Shown: positions 43,834 through 52,815, counted from the first letter of the stretch. The stretch is 59,431 nt of DNA from Nitrospira sp. (GCA_013140455.1 JABFSU010000007.1:1-59431); one strand, 5' to 3'. Program-made: numbers and translations. Notes: generated by a model not told the origin, from the letters alone.

Positions 43834-44259
43834 TTATGCGGCCTTGTGCTTCCCAGAGTTAATTCTGTCTCGGGCGGCAGCAATAAACCAGGAGTCCACC
43901 TCTTTCTTGATTTTATGGACCCGGCCATTAGTCATAACGACAGTGCCACGAAACGTTTTAGAATTGCGCAGGGTTAGCTTGGAGTTCTTGACCCCGGACG
44001 TCCCCATAAATGCCTCGTGATATTGTTGGAAAAGACCGTTTAGATCTCCTTCAGCGAGTGACGGCTGTCCTTCTATTTCCAAGGAAACGTGGTAGAAATC
44101 GTTCTCGAAATTATCAAATGCCCAATAGGATACTGATCCTGTAAAGGAAATTGTGGCCAAGCCCGCAAACAAATCCTCACAGACGGCTTCCCCATAGTAG
44201 GAAATACTGTGTTGCCGGAAATATACGAGATCGAAAGCAATTGAGGCGCTCTGTGTCAT
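43834..44259 (-). CDS. Hypothetical protein (141 aa)
   Basis: This frame has a normal composition and starts MTQSASIAFDLVYFRQHSIS. Segments such as VSYWAFDNFENDFYHVSLEI and LTLRNSKTFRGTVVMTNGRV suggest a beta-rich fold. No motif, signal peptide or membrane helix is evident, and I recognise no family. It is convergent with the transposase-nuclease gene. Confidence 0.5.
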   Translation of the reverse strand: MTQSASIAFDLVYFRQHSISYYGEAVCEDLFAGLATISFTGSVSYWAFDNFENDFYHVSLEIEGQPSLAEGDLNGLFQQYHEAFMGTSGVKNSKLTLRNSKTFRGTVVMTNGRVHKIKKEVDSWFIAAARDRINSGKHKAA

Positions 44260-44381
44260 GTTGCTCCTTTGCTTTGTTAAGTCTGCCTCGGTTTAACAAG
44301 CGTTCCAAGTCAAATGTAGTGCTTGGCCTGCATATCGGTCGGTGCGGGAACATTGTTGAGGCCTATACGGCACTTCCTCCT

Positions 44382-44801
44382 TCATCGACATTCTTTTGCC
44401 ATCAAGGCTTTTAATTCTATTGGATCCACTCGCACCGCGTTGCCGCTACGGTAAGCAGGCCACTGCCGGAGTGCGATACGTTCTCGAATAGTGCGCTCAC
44501 TTAACGACAGATATTGCGCGGCCGCCTTAATACTCATGAGCTGGCCGCTCGTTCTATCTTGTTTGAGGCGTTCCAAGATGTCGTCAAGTTTGTCCAAGAT
44601 GGCCTCCATTGTGGTAGCGAGCTGTCCAGAGACGGCTCGCCCACTGAGCCACGACCCCAGAACTTGAACCGTGTGCAGCAGATCATTGTGGTCATCGTCT
44701 TTTGCGGACTTGGCCGTTGGTTCAGGAACGACAGTGGGGGGCAGAGGTTGCAGTAAATTGAGAGCATCGTGTTGTAAGGATTGAGAGGGGTTGTGTTTCA
44801 T
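44382..44801 (-). CDS. Helix-turn-helix protein, excisionase type, with N-terminal helical part
   Basis: About 139 residues from the ATG at 44801. The C-terminal 50 residues read SIKAAAQYLSLSERTIRERI then ALRQWPAYRSGNAVRVDPIE, a helix_turn_helix 17/excisionase-type DNA-binding domain. A heptad-like helix (MEAILDKLDDILERLKQDR) before it may mediate dimerisation, and the first 60 residues are proline-rich. It heads or follows the row of family X genes on the minus strand (next gene 30 bases upstream), so it could be their regulator. Confidence 0.75.
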   Translation of the reverse strand: MKHNPSQSLQHDALNLLQPLPPTVVPEPTAKSAKDDDHNDLLHTVQVLGSWLSGRAVSGQLATTMEAILDKLDDILERLKQDRTSGQLMSIKAAAQYLSLSERTIRERIALRQWPAYRSGNAVRVDPIELKALMAKECR

Positions 44802-44830
44802 ATGACGCACCTGTGTTTTTCAGAAAGGGG

Positions 44831-45262
44831 TTAGGCTGCTGCTTGATAATGGCTGAGAAGCCGCAGCATGACGGCTTGGAGTTCTTGCTCTAGGCCGCCG
44901 CGCTGGACCTGATGATAGGGAATGAACCATTCCAGATCATCGTTCGGCCGCCGGCCTCCAGCGATGACTGCTCGAATGCAGGTTGGGCGATCTGACGGTA
45001 ATAAGCGGAGTACCGCATGAAAGGGATCCACTCGGATCCCGACTCCGACATGATCGTCATCACCCGTGAAAATCTCACAGTTCACACCGCCTTCCTTCAG
45101 GATATTCGCGAGTTTTCTTAGTTCTGGAAGCAGCGTCTCTTGTGCGATGAGCAGAAAGTGCTCCTGCGAAGAGTCGTCGGCACGATCTGCGGAGGACGTG
45201 TTCTTCCACGTTGCGAGGCGATCCTTTAAGTGGGCGTAAGAATTCTGTGTGGCAGTCTTCAT
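44831..45262 (-). CDS. Family X small protein (unknown), paralogue 2
   Basis: 143 residues; CAAGGAGA precedes the ATG. It has the family layout: an N-terminal helix AHLKDRLATWKN, a helix TLLPELRKLANILKEGGVNC, strands HVGVGIRVDPFHAVLRLL and a C-terminal helix LEQELQAVMLRLL. It is the most diverged of the set in this row. It has no cysteine or histidine cluster, membrane helix or signal peptide. It is one of three consecutive family members on the same strand. Confidence 0.65.
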   Translation of the reverse strand: MKTATQNSYAHLKDRLATWKNTSSADRADDSSQEHFLLIAQETLLPELRKLANILKEGGVNCEIFTGDDDHVGVGIRVDPFHAVLRLLPSDRPTCIRAVIAGGRRPNDDLEWFIPYHQVQRGGLEQELQAVMLRLLSHYQAAA

Positions 45263-45325
45263 GATGACTCTCCTTGTAATGAAGTTGAGGAATTGAGGCC
45301 GAGTGATGAGAAGGTGATTCCAATG

Positions 45326-45748
45326 CTACAGCGGTGGCCTGATCACCAGACGGTCGATGCAGCGTTCAAGAGCCGATGCGAAAAGCGCACGCGTGCACCG
45401 GTGATAACGCAATACATGCGGCTCTTCGACAGGGGGATCCCAGCCGAACCGGACGGTCAACTGCATGGATGTGGCATCGTGTGGTTGAAGAAGTAGGCCT
45501 CGAGTCCGAGCCTCATCCAAGAACAGCCCAAACCACATGTTGTCCTCCTCAAGTTGGACCACAACATGGGCTGCCATGCCGGCTTGCTGCAGGATTGCGG
45601 CTAGGCGTCTGGTCAGCGGAATGAGATCGATCTCTGCAAAGGCCAAAAAACGTGACAGTTGGGCATCGGGGCTCGGGGTCATCCATCCGTTCTCTTCATA
45701 CTGCTGCAGTCTTCCTTGTAGCTTGGTGTACGCGTCTAGTAGTTCCAT
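45326..45748 (-). CDS. Family X small protein (unknown), paralogue 3
   Basis: 140 residues from the ATG at 45748 (AAAGGAG upstream; a longer frame reaches the next gene). Shared features are the N-terminal helix YTKLQGRLQQYEENGWMTPS, the helix EIDLIPLTRRLAAILQQAGM, the strand AHVVVQLEEDNMWFGLFLDE and the C-terminal helix LFASALERCIDRLVI. Similarity to the other members is mainly in the LIPLTRRLA--LQQAG--AHV segment, equivalent to LAPIVTEL--ALEAEGL--TV of paralogue 4. Confidence 0.65.
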   Translation of the reverse strand: MELLDAYTKLQGRLQQYEENGWMTPSPDAQLSRFLAFAEIDLIPLTRRLAAILQQAGMAAHVVVQLEEDNMWFGLFLDEARTRGLLLQPHDATSMQLTVRFGWDPPVEEPHVLRYHRCTRALFASALERCIDRLVIRPPL

Positions 45749-45828
45749 CGTTCTAACTCCTTTATCAAGTGATGAGGGCCCATTCCGAACGCTCTTCCGG
45801 ATACCAGAGCGAGGGCGGGGGGGGGAGC

Positions 45829-46278
45829 TCATTGATCCCCAGGTTCTTTGCTGGCCCGTCTTGGCCCAAGCGCATGGAGTGCGACACCCTCGATGATTTC
45901 GATGACACGGCCGAGGTTGAGTTCCAAATCGCGATAGGCGATGAGCTGGGCACAATCACCCTCCCGGTTGGCTCGGCGATATGTGAACACCTGAAAGGCA
46001 TGAGGATTCTCGTCGGAATCGAATGTGATCTCGATGTCAAAGTCTTCGACTGTGAGGCTGAGATGGCGCGTCTCCTCGGACATGCCTCGCACCGTTGTCC
46101 GAAGCCCCTCTGCTTCGAGGGCGATCTGGAGTTCCGTGACGATAGGGGCGAGCCGTAACAGTACCAGCTGTCGGAATTGCTCCCAGCTTTGATTCCCAGG
46201 TCGAAGCAGATCGCCGGATTTCCACTCTCGAATCTTCCTTCGTAAGTAACTGAACGGGGGCTGTAATGGCGATGTCAT
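45829..46278 (-). CDS. Family X small protein (unknown), paralogue 4
   Basis: 149 residues; AAAGGAG precedes the ATG. PFSYLRRKIREWKSGDLLRP, FRQLVLLRLAPIVTELQIAL and AEGLRTTVRGMS are followed by strands HLSLTVEDFDIEITFDSDE and the segment LIAYRDLELNLGRVIEIIEG. It is about two-thirds identical to paralogue 5 (48745-49179) and shares its N-terminal helix with paralogue 1 in the other island (14409-14879). The role is unknown. Confidence 0.75.
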   Translation of the reverse strand: MTSPLQPPFSYLRRKIREWKSGDLLRPGNQSWEQFRQLVLLRLAPIVTELQIALEAEGLRTTVRGMSEETRHLSLTVEDFDIEITFDSDENPHAFQVFTYRRANREGDCAQLIAYRDLELNLGRVIEIIEGVALHALGPRRASKEPGDQ

Positions 46279-46281
46279 GGC

Positions 46282-46854
46282 AAGCTCCTTTGTTAGATGG
46301 ATGGGCTACTGTCTGAAACCGCTGAACCAGTGCATGGCAGTAGCAGTTAAACGCTTTGCACGGGCTGGCCCGTTCCATTCCCAAAGGGTGAGAGTCAGAT
46401 CGAAAATGGGAAAAGGCAAGGAACTGGGAAGCTAGAGAGATACAAGAAGAAGAGATGGACTGCGCCAATCACCGATTGGGGCTCAACGTACATAAGTACA
46501 AAACCCCTCCGGTCATTGCACAGTCCTTATACGCAGCAAGGCAGTTGTGAAGCTAAGACGAATGGGTATGGGACGGCGGCTTACAGCAAAGCTGCGCGAT
46601 GGGGCAGAGGCCAGATTGTTGCGACTGGGGAGAATCAGAAAAAATATCGAAAGGGCTGGGATTATCTGCCTACGACCACGAACCATGGCAAGGAACTAAA
46701 GCGTGTGTGTCGAAAAGGAGGTGTCGGTAATCGGGCGGTCGTCGTCTGTCCGCCAATATCTAACACAAGAGATGTTGGCGTATCGCTTTTACAGCATCTT
46801 CTTATATGGGACCGGAGAGTTGCTTTGTGCGGGAAGAGAGGTAAGTCCAAGCTG
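46282..46854. other. Gene-poor stretch
   Basis: About 570 bp. A plus-strand frame at 46516-46863 could encode 115 residues, but it has no ribosome site and an odd composition (many Lys/Gly/Arg, no hydrophobic core), so I do not call it. No clear repeat, RNA gene or IS end was seen. Confidence 0.4.
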
Positions 46855-47499
46855 TCAGAATAATTTACTAAGCAGCATGCTGACAGCAACTAGGACGGCA
46901 ACAATAGTGCCTAGCCATATAAGAAAAAGAAATACTTTTAGAATGATGGACGAGAGCAAGCCGAGAAAAGCACCACCAACGACGGATATAGCGACAAATC
47001 CATAGGACATACCATGGTAGGCTGCGATGGTTCCGACTATGACCCCACACGTTAAGACCAACGGCACTTCATGGCGTTCAAGAAAGGAATCGTACCAACA
47101 CCACCCTATGCCCACAAAAAGTCCAGGACCTAAATCCCCCCAACTCCATTTGTTGGCGTTAACGCGGGCTGCTTCTACTTGAGATTGATACTTACGCCAG
47201 TTCTCGTCGTGAACTCTGGCTACTTCTTTGTTTTCAGATTGAATCTGAGATAGATGCCTAATAATTTGTTCACAGGAAGAGAGGAAAGCGGCGCTATCTG
47301 GCTCTAGATTGTATCCCTGCTTGTATACCAACTTATTACGGAGTGTCGCCACGTGGCGTATTTTTCTAACGATTTCTGGATCAAGCAAACGCTCCACACT
47401 AGTGCATTTGTGATGCAAGTTTTGTCCAATTGCACCTAAAGCTGTTTCAAGTAACCCTTCTATTTGCTTGGTATACCTAATCGCAAGCTCTACGCTCAT
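46855..47499 (-). CDS. Membrane protein with a HEPN/DUF4145-like soluble part
   Basis: About 214 residues. The start is one of two adjacent ATGs (47502 or 47499) after GGAGG; the second gives better spacing. Residues 1-100 are helical, with IVRKIRHVATLRNKLVYKQG resembling the R-x-x-RN-x(4)-H helix of HEPN or DUF4145 proteins (the His position is Tyr here). Four hydrophobic segments follow (about 120-136, 143-160, 165-185, 190-214). Soluble HEPN-like plus membrane helices is an architecture seen in some defence effectors, but the active motif is not intact, so this remains a guess. Confidence 0.6.
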   Translation of the reverse strand: MSVELAIRYTKQIEGLLETALGAIGQNLHHKCTSVERLLDPEIVRKIRHVATLRNKLVYKQGYNLEPDSAAFLSSCEQIIRHLSQIQSENKEVARVHDENWRKYQSQVEAARVNANKWSWGDLGPGLFVGIGWCWYDSFLERHEVPLVLTCGVIVGTIAAYHGMSYGFVAISVVGGAFLGLLSSIILKVFLFLIWLGTIVAVLVAVSMLLSKLF

Positions 47500-47502
47500 C
47501 AT

Positions 47503-48081
47503 TCCTCCAGCGCTCCTAGGGGTCTGTACTCATCACTTTTCGGAGAATATTTGATGTTTCTTGACGTCGTATACGTGTCACTTTTCTCAATGTCTGTTAT
47601 CCACAAAGGGGGATCTGACGTCGGAGTCATTTCTGTGCCTATTGCTTGAGGGGTCTCGATTCCAAAGTGGTTGGCCAGCAATATCGGTTGTCATGAAGAA
47701 TCGCGAGATGTGGCCGCTTAGGGCTCTGAAACAGAGCTAGGTTGTGAAAGTTGCCCGGTTAGGACTTTGTATCGTGAGTGGCGCAAACGTAAGCTTGACC
47801 TCCAACTTGCTCGAGAAACGCATACTTCTATCAGGACAGGCGAACAGCCCAAGCTGAGGCATTTCACTTATTTCGACGAAAATCATGCTTTCTACGGGTT
47901 TCGCCCAATGGACGAGCGAGTGTTTCCGCAGCCTGTTAGGGACAAGGTGGGCATGGGAACCGAAAACCGTGCCAGAAAACCTTCTGGTTATCGTCTCCAG
48001 CCGTAAAACCGAGCATCCAAATCGCGCGTCTCACGATCGTTAAGCGATCCATCTCTTGAGTCCACAAGTTGTTATGAGACG
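47503..48081. other. Gene-poor stretch
   Basis: About 580 bp without a convincing gene. A plus-strand frame at 47767-48006 (79 residues, LRHFTYFDENHAFYGFRPMD) lacks a ribosome site and could be a remnant. Composition changes within the stretch suggest several joined pieces. Confidence 0.35.
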
Positions 48082-48468
48082 TTATTTGGCGTAGGGTTCA
48101 CGTGCCTGCAGATAGTGGAAAAAGGCGGAGAAAAAATCTCGATAAAAGTGTCGGATGTTCTGTGGCGGCAGATTCGTCGGCAACATGCCTTCCCGTTGAG
48201 ACCGGGTCACGCAATGCTCCAGAAGTCCGTCGAGATTCCGGGCGTCAATGAAGGCGCTGCATTGGCTGCACGCCAGCCACAATGGATGTGCCATGGTGCC
48301 GAACCCGCGAATTGGATGGATATCATCGGTCGCCACATGGTCGAGGCCCCCAATGTTATAAACCGGCGTGTCAGGGAAGACCTGTTCAGACGAGGTGATT
48401 CCGAATTCCTTTGCCCGGTAGCAGGCGACCGGATCGGGCGCCGAGCAGAAGTCGCATTGGACCGGCAT
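48082..48468 (-). CDS. Cysteine-rich hypothetical protein (128 aa)
   Basis: It starts MPVQCDFCSAPDPVACYRAK with a C-x-x-C pair, and has a second pair in LACSQCSAFIDARNLDGLLE, so it probably binds one zinc ion. The pattern C-FC, the YRAKEF aromatic-charged segment, W-AC--C--FID and L--HCV recurs in small proteins of unknown function found in many bacteria. I do not know a name. It stands alone between gene-poor stretches. Confidence 0.65.
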   Translation of the reverse strand: MPVQCDFCSAPDPVACYRAKEFGITSSEQVFPDTPVYNIGGLDHVATDDIHPIRGFGTMAHPLWLACSQCSAFIDARNLDGLLEHCVTRSQREGMLPTNLPPQNIRHFYRDFFSAFFHYLQAREPYAK

Positions 48469-48744
48469 CTCTCATCCCTCCATTAGACTTGGGTAACGTA
48501 GTTCTGCTCCCCGTCAATGAGGCGCAGTACTTCTTCCACACAGATCCTTCTCCATCAAGGCTGCGGATGCGTCTTCCCATGTCTTTTGCTCCGCAGTACG
48601 TTCTCTCATATTGCGCTTCTCCGATTGGCAATACTCGTAAAACCTATCGGAGAAGGCACTGATAAACTTGAGATCGGGGAGAAGTGTTTGCCAAGGAAAA
48701 AGTTAGAGGCCCGCTAGGATACTACCGGCTGATATCTTAAGCGA

Positions 48745-49179
48745 CTAGCAGCTGGCCCGTCTGGGTCCTAGGATTCGGAGGACGACATCCTCGATGATTT
48801 CCATGACGTGACCGAGATCGAGTTCTAGATCCTGATACGAGATGAGTGCCTTGCATTCATTTTCTGGGTTGGCTCGGCGACAGGCGGACATCTGAAAGCA
48901 GTGGGGGGTCTCGTCAGGGCCGAACGTGATCGCGATATCAAACGGCTCGATCAGGAGGCTCAGATGGCGCCGTTCGTCGGACATGTCGTGGATCGTCGCT
49001 CGAAGCCCCTCTGCCTGGAGCACTTCCTGGAGTGCCGTCACAATGGGAGCTAGGTGCAGGGGGGCGACTTGTCGGAACCGTTGGCAGCTCTGCTCTCCGG
49101 TCTGGAGAAGATCACCGGCGTTCCACTCTTGGATCTTGCTTCGTAAGTGACGGAATGGGGGTTGTGATGGGGATGACAT
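48745..49179 (-). CDS. Family X small protein (unknown), paralogue 5
   Basis: 144 residues from the ATG at 49179 (AAAGGAG upstream). PFRHLRSKIQEWNAGDLLQT, HLAPIVTALQEVLQAEGLRA and HLSLLIEPFDIAITFGPDE run almost parallel to paralogue 4, as does ISYQDLELDLGHVMEIIEDV. It is separated from paralogue 4 by the HEPN-like and cysteine-rich genes, which suggests duplication followed by insertion of those genes. Confidence 0.75.
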   Translation of the reverse strand: MSSPSQPPFRHLRSKIQEWNAGDLLQTGEQSCQRFRQVAPLHLAPIVTALQEVLQAEGLRATIHDMSDERRHLSLLIEPFDIAITFGPDETPHCFQMSACRRANPENECKALISYQDLELDLGHVMEIIEDVVLRILGPRRASC

Positions 49180-49411
49180 GGGACACTCCTTTGTTCGATG
49201 ACTGTACGTCGGTTGGCTACGAGCATCGGCAGTGCTGGCTCTTCCCGACCATTCAGGCAATCCGATGCTGCTGGCTCGGGCTAAGAGGTGTTAGTACGTT
49301 TCTAGGTCCGACGTGCAACCCCACGAGGAGAGTGGTGTGCGATGAAGACGGTGGAGCGCTGAAGGTGTGAGATATGATTAGCCGTTCAAGGGTGCATGAC
49401 GCACCTCGTCC

Positions 49412-49450
49412 GGTGAATCAAGTCGGCGTGATGTGTAGAGTTGATTCACC
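49412..49450. repeat. Perfect 10-bp inverted repeat in a gene-free region
   Basis: GGTGAATCAA (49412-49421) is exactly complementary to TTGATTCACC (49441-49450), with a 19-base spacer. It lies in the non-coding stretch between paralogue 5 and the IS4 element. It could be an IS end pair, an operator or a recombination site. There is no U-run to make it a terminator. Confidence 0.45.
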
Positions 49451-49618
49451 AGGGCTTGGATCGTGAGAGGTATTCCCTTGGCACGATTGTTATCACTGTA
49501 AGATCGAGCAAATTACCCGGCTGACGCCCGCAGCCTGCTAGGGGAGTAAAGGGGAGAATGCTGTGTTGTGTCCAGTTTGTGAGGAAGATGTGGTGCCGAG
49601 GTGACCTTCCCCGGTTTG

Positions 49619-49729
49619 TTACACCACGGCCAACGAAGTTGGCTCCTGCGCTGCCTGGGGCTGGTTGTGATGGTGGTTGATGAACTCCATGGGTGTCACA
49701 TCCCCGATGGCAGTGAGCGTGGATAACCA
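49619..49729 (-). pseudogene. C-terminal tail of an IS3/IS481-type transposase
   Basis: The minus strand reads LTAIGDVTPMEFINHHHNQP followed by a short tail and a stop, resembling the last residues of rve-type transposases (LG--TPMEF/Y). Only about 37 codons are left. It is debris close to the IS4 insertion. Confidence 0.45.
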
Positions 49730-49841
49730 TATGGACAACCGATCATTTCCGGTTGACCGCTGTGTATTCTCTGCCTAATCTGAGTTAACCTTATCTGTTC
49801 ATGCAAATAGTTTTCTTCTCTGCACTGATATATTCCTCCCC

Positions 49842-51237
49842 ACTCTTGTCCAAAATAAGTTCTTAAAATGCCGCTGGCCTGTGAGTAGGATGAGCCGTCC
49901 GCAACATCCCTCCACGGCGTATTTGCGCCGTGGCACTCACATATCGGAGGTGCCCTATGGTCGCCGTTGCGAGTTGCTTTGCGCAGATCTTAGCCCTGAT
50001 TGATCGTGCGGCCTTTGCTCGTGCCATCCAGCAGCATGCCGCGGAACGAGCGGCCAAGGGGTTCGGCTGCTGGGATCACTTTGTCGCCATGTTGTTTTGT
50101 CAGATGGGCAGCGCGCATTCGCTCCGCGAGATCTGTGGCGGCTTGGCGACGGCCCTGGGCAAGCTCGTCCACCTCGGTGTGCGACGGACACCGACACGAT
50201 CGACGTTGGCTTATGCCAATGCTCATCGCCCGTGGCGACTGTACGAGACGCTCTTCTATCACGTCCTCGGCCAGTGTCAATCGGTGGCCGCCTCCAAACG
50301 ACGGCGGTTCCGCTTCAAGCATCCCTTGCGGACCCTGGATAGTACGATCATCGAGTTGTGTGCGACCGTGTTCGATTGGGCTCGATTTCAACGGACCAAG
50401 GGCGCGATTAAGCTGCATCTGCAACTCGACCACCAGGGTTGTTTGCCCTGCTGGGCACTCGTGACTGACGGCGACACCAACGATGTGCGCGTCGCCCAGC
50501 AACTCACGTTTCCACCGGGGACCATCGTGGCGATTGATCGGGGGTATCTCGACTATGCCCTCTATCATCGCTGGACGCGCACCGAGGTGGGGTTTGTGAC
50601 GCGTCCGCGCACCAACATGCTCTACGATGTCTTGGAGCGGCGGCCAGTCCCCACACGGGGCTCGGTGTTGGCCGATGAGGTGATTCGCCTCACCGGCCTG
50701 CATGCCGCTGACCGATGCCCCGTCCCTCTGCGGCAAGTGGTCATCTGGGATGAGCGGCAGCAGCGCCAGCTCACCTTCCTGACGAACCTCATGCATCTGG
50801 CCGCCAGTACCATTGCGGCCATCTATAAGGAGCGCTGGCAGATCGAACTCTTCTTCAAAGCCTTGAAGCAACACCTCAAGATCAAGACGTTTGTGGGGAC
50901 CAGTGAGAATGCCGTGCAGGTGCAGATCTGGATTGCGTTGATTGCCATGGTGCTCCTGAAATATCTCCAGCTCAAGTCCACGTGGCCCTGGAGTCTGTCG
51001 AACCTCGCGGCCTTGCTCCGCTTCAATCTGTTGACCTATCGAGACCTGTGGACATGGCTCGATGGGCCCTTCGAACGACGGTCGATTGCCTCGGGGCCCA
51101 TGCAAGGGACGCTCTTTGCGACATGATCTTGGACAGCACCCGTGGCAACCTCATCCATGAACCGGAGCCGAGGCCGTCTCAAACGCAGCATTCATGCAGG
51201 GGGGATACGGAGGGACAGATTATTTTGGACAGCAGTG
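49842..51237 (+). mobile_element. Complete IS4-family insertion sequence
   Basis: A 1396-bp element bounded by the 10-bp direct repeat ATTCCTCCCC (49832-49841 and 51238-51247), the target duplication. Near the ends, a perfect 12-bp inverted repeat TGTCCAAAATAA (49847-49858 and 51220-51231) lies 5-6 bases inside each border. It contains one intact transposase gene and no passenger. The clean target duplication and intact ORF indicate a recent insertion. Confidence 0.9.
49957..51126 (+). CDS. IS4-family transposase
   Basis: 389 residues from the ATG at 49957, which follows GGAGGT; an upstream GTG frame (49930) would include the ribosome site. An N-terminal DUF4372-like part (FAQILALIDRAAFARAIQQH) precedes the DDE domain: TLDSTIIELC (first Asp), VAIDRGYLDYALY (second Asp) and the Y-(2)-R-(3)-E-(6)-K motif in YKERWQIELFFKALKQHLKI. 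All catalytic residues are visible. It moves the surrounding element by cut and paste. Confidence 0.93.
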   Translation: MVAVASCFAQILALIDRAAFARAIQQHAAERAAKGFGCWDHFVAMLFCQMGSAHSLREICGGLATALGKLVHLGVRRTPTRSTLAYANAHRPWRLYETLFYHVLGQCQSVAASKRRRFRFKHPLRTLDSTIIELCATVFDWARFQRTKGAIKLHLQLDHQGCLPCWALVTDGDTNDVRVAQQLTFPPGTIVAIDRGYLDYALYHRWTRTEVGFVTRPRTNMLYDVLERRPVPTRGSVLADEVIRLTGLHAADRCPVPLRQVVIWDERQQRQLTFLTNLMHLAASTIAAIYKERWQIELFFKALKQHLKIKTFVGTSENAVQVQIWIALIAMVLLKYLQLKSTWPWSLSNLAALLRFNLLTYRDLWTWLDGPFERRSIASGPMQGTLFAT

Positions 51238-51347
51238 ATTCCTCCCCCTCCTATTCTTGATGAGCCTGAATTTCCAGATCAGAAGTCTGAGGCCATTCTC
51301 AGCGATTCAAGCACATTCTAGAAGAAGGGATCTGAGTATTGGATGGG

Positions 51348-52742
51348 TTAGAACTGAACGCGGAAGGTGACTCCGCCGGAATGGTTCGTTGTGCGGTAGG
51401 TGCCGTTCACGGTAGGGTTGGGGCTGCCGATGACGGTGCGAGTGTCGAACAGGAAGGCTTGGTACGACAGATCCATGCCCATCGACCGCTTGGCGAAGAA
51501 TCCCTTTTCCGCATCGGCGCAGGAAATCAGGCCGAGGAATTTCCCTCCGGCGTGGCAGAGAACCCCGACGCCAGCTGAGATGACATGGACATCACTGTCA
51601 GCATAGGCCGGATCAAAATTGAGATCCGACACCGGTGTGGGGGAGTGGATGTAACCGGTGCGAAGCGCCACATCCCAAGCGTGGGTGCCGGTCAAACCAA
51701 GCCATTTGTATTCGGTGCCGATGTTGACCGTCGTCGCGTTCTTCCACTGTTGAGGGCTCGGCAAGGTCGCGCCGTTTGAGAGCTGCACGTCCGCGTTGCG
51801 AATGGATTGCCAGCGGACATAGTCGACATCCACTTCCAGTTTCCATTCGCGTTCGTGATTGCGTACCGGCCAGAATGCGACGCCGCCCGTCCACACTTCC
51901 GGAAGACGAATGGCGGTAGAGGCATTGGCGATCAGCGCGCCGTTCGCTCGGAACTCTCCATTTAACGGCAACACCGCCTGGCTGCGCCAAATCCCCGCGA
52001 TGGACAGGCGTGGCTTTCCATCCTCCGTCCGCCAGGGAGTATAGAGGAAGCTGGCGTTCAGTCCTGCCGTCGTTCCTTTCCCGTTGAGTTCCAGTGCGGT
52101 CCCGGCGGGAAATCCTGATCCAGGTGCTGCCTGAAACCGACGTTCAGCCTGGCCCTCTCCGAGAAAACCCGCGAAGGTCAAAATGTCTGCACCGAGACCG
52201 ACCGACAACGACTCCGTCACTTTGTACGCCAGCGTTGGCTTGATCGCCATAAGCGGCAGCTGGGCGAAGGTAACGGCAGTGTTGAACGGACCATTCGTCG
52301 GATACTTCGCCGCAAAGCCATAGAGATTCTGAATGCCGAGTCCGGCGCTCAGATCGCCCAGCGCCGAAATCCCCAGGTCTTTCAAATTTGCAGTCAGGAA
52401 CAATTGTCCCGGCGGCGGCAGGCCGATTGGAAACGCCTTCTCGTTCTTCGTCGTGACACCGGTCGGACTCGTGAAATTCGTATTGACACTCACGAACTGC
52501 GCTCCGCCGGCGAACTCAATGCCGTGCAGCTGCGTCATCCCGGCAGGGTTATAGAAAATCGCCGAGGCGTTGTCGGCCTGCGCGGCAAAGGCATTGCCTT
52601 GCGCAATGGCAGCCGAATCATGAAAAGGATTACGGAACCCGTCGGCCCACGTAGGTGTTGAGGACAGAAAGCTGCATACGATCAATAGGATACAAAGTGT
52701 TCCGGGCCGGCTGATAAAGCGGGTGACTCGACAAGGACGCAC
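51348..52742 (-). CDS. FadL/OMPP1-family outer membrane transport protein
   Basis: 464 residues from GTG 52742 (GCGAGGA upstream). A signal peptide (TLCILLIVCSFLSSTPTWA) is followed by DGFRNPFHDSAAIAQGNAFA and ADNASAIFYNPAGMTQLHG, the N-terminal hatch signature with the NPAGM motif typical of FadL/TodX/OMPP1. The remainder is a beta barrel of alternating strands ending in GGVTFRVQF with C-terminal Phe. Such porins let long-chain fatty acids or other hydrophobic compounds cross the outer membrane. It is a stand-alone gene on the chromosomal-type side. Confidence 0.9.
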   Translation of the reverse strand: MRPCRVTRFISRPGTLCILLIVCSFLSSTPTWADGFRNPFHDSAAIAQGNAFAAQADNASAIFYNPAGMTQLHGIEFAGGAQFVSVNTNFTSPTGVTTKNEKAFPIGLPPPGQLFLTANLKDLGISALGDLSAGLGIQNLYGFAAKYPTNGPFNTAVTFAQLPLMAIKPTLAYKVTESLSVGLGADILTFAGFLGEGQAERRFQAAPGSGFPAGTALELNGKGTTAGLNASFLYTPWRTEDGKPRLSIAGIWRSQAVLPLNGEFRANGALIANASTAIRLPEVWTGGVAFWPVRNHEREWKLEVDVDYVRWQSIRNADVQLSNGATLPSPQQWKNATTVNIGTEYKWLGLTGTHAWDVALRTGYIHSPTPVSDLNFDPAYADSDVHVISAGVGVLCHAGGKFLGLISCADAEKGFFAKRSMGMDLSYQAFLFDTRTVIGSPNPTVNGTYRTTNHSGGVTFRVQF

Positions 52743-52799
52743 GCAAATCCTCGCTTCCTAAGGAATTAAGCGTTGCTCCGTAGCATGCCGGCCTGTAGA

Positions 52800-52815
52800 G
52801 AGTCAACGATTCCTC
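52800..52815. repeat. 16-bp direct repeat, copy 1
   Basis: GAGTCAACGATTCCTC occurs here, upstream of the FadL-like gene, and again at 54561-54576 upstream of the MalT-like gene, in the same orientation. Adjacent bases (GGCCT a few positions before) are also shared. It could be duplicated promoter-region DNA or a shared binding site. Confidence 0.5.

Noticed and set aside
46516-46863. 115-aa plus-strand ORF
   Set aside because: No ribosome site and no hydrophobic core; it overlaps the end of the membrane-protein gene on the other strand.
49990-51105. 371-aa minus-strand ORF inside the IS4 element
   Set aside because: It is antisense to the intact transposase and has no recognisable motif.
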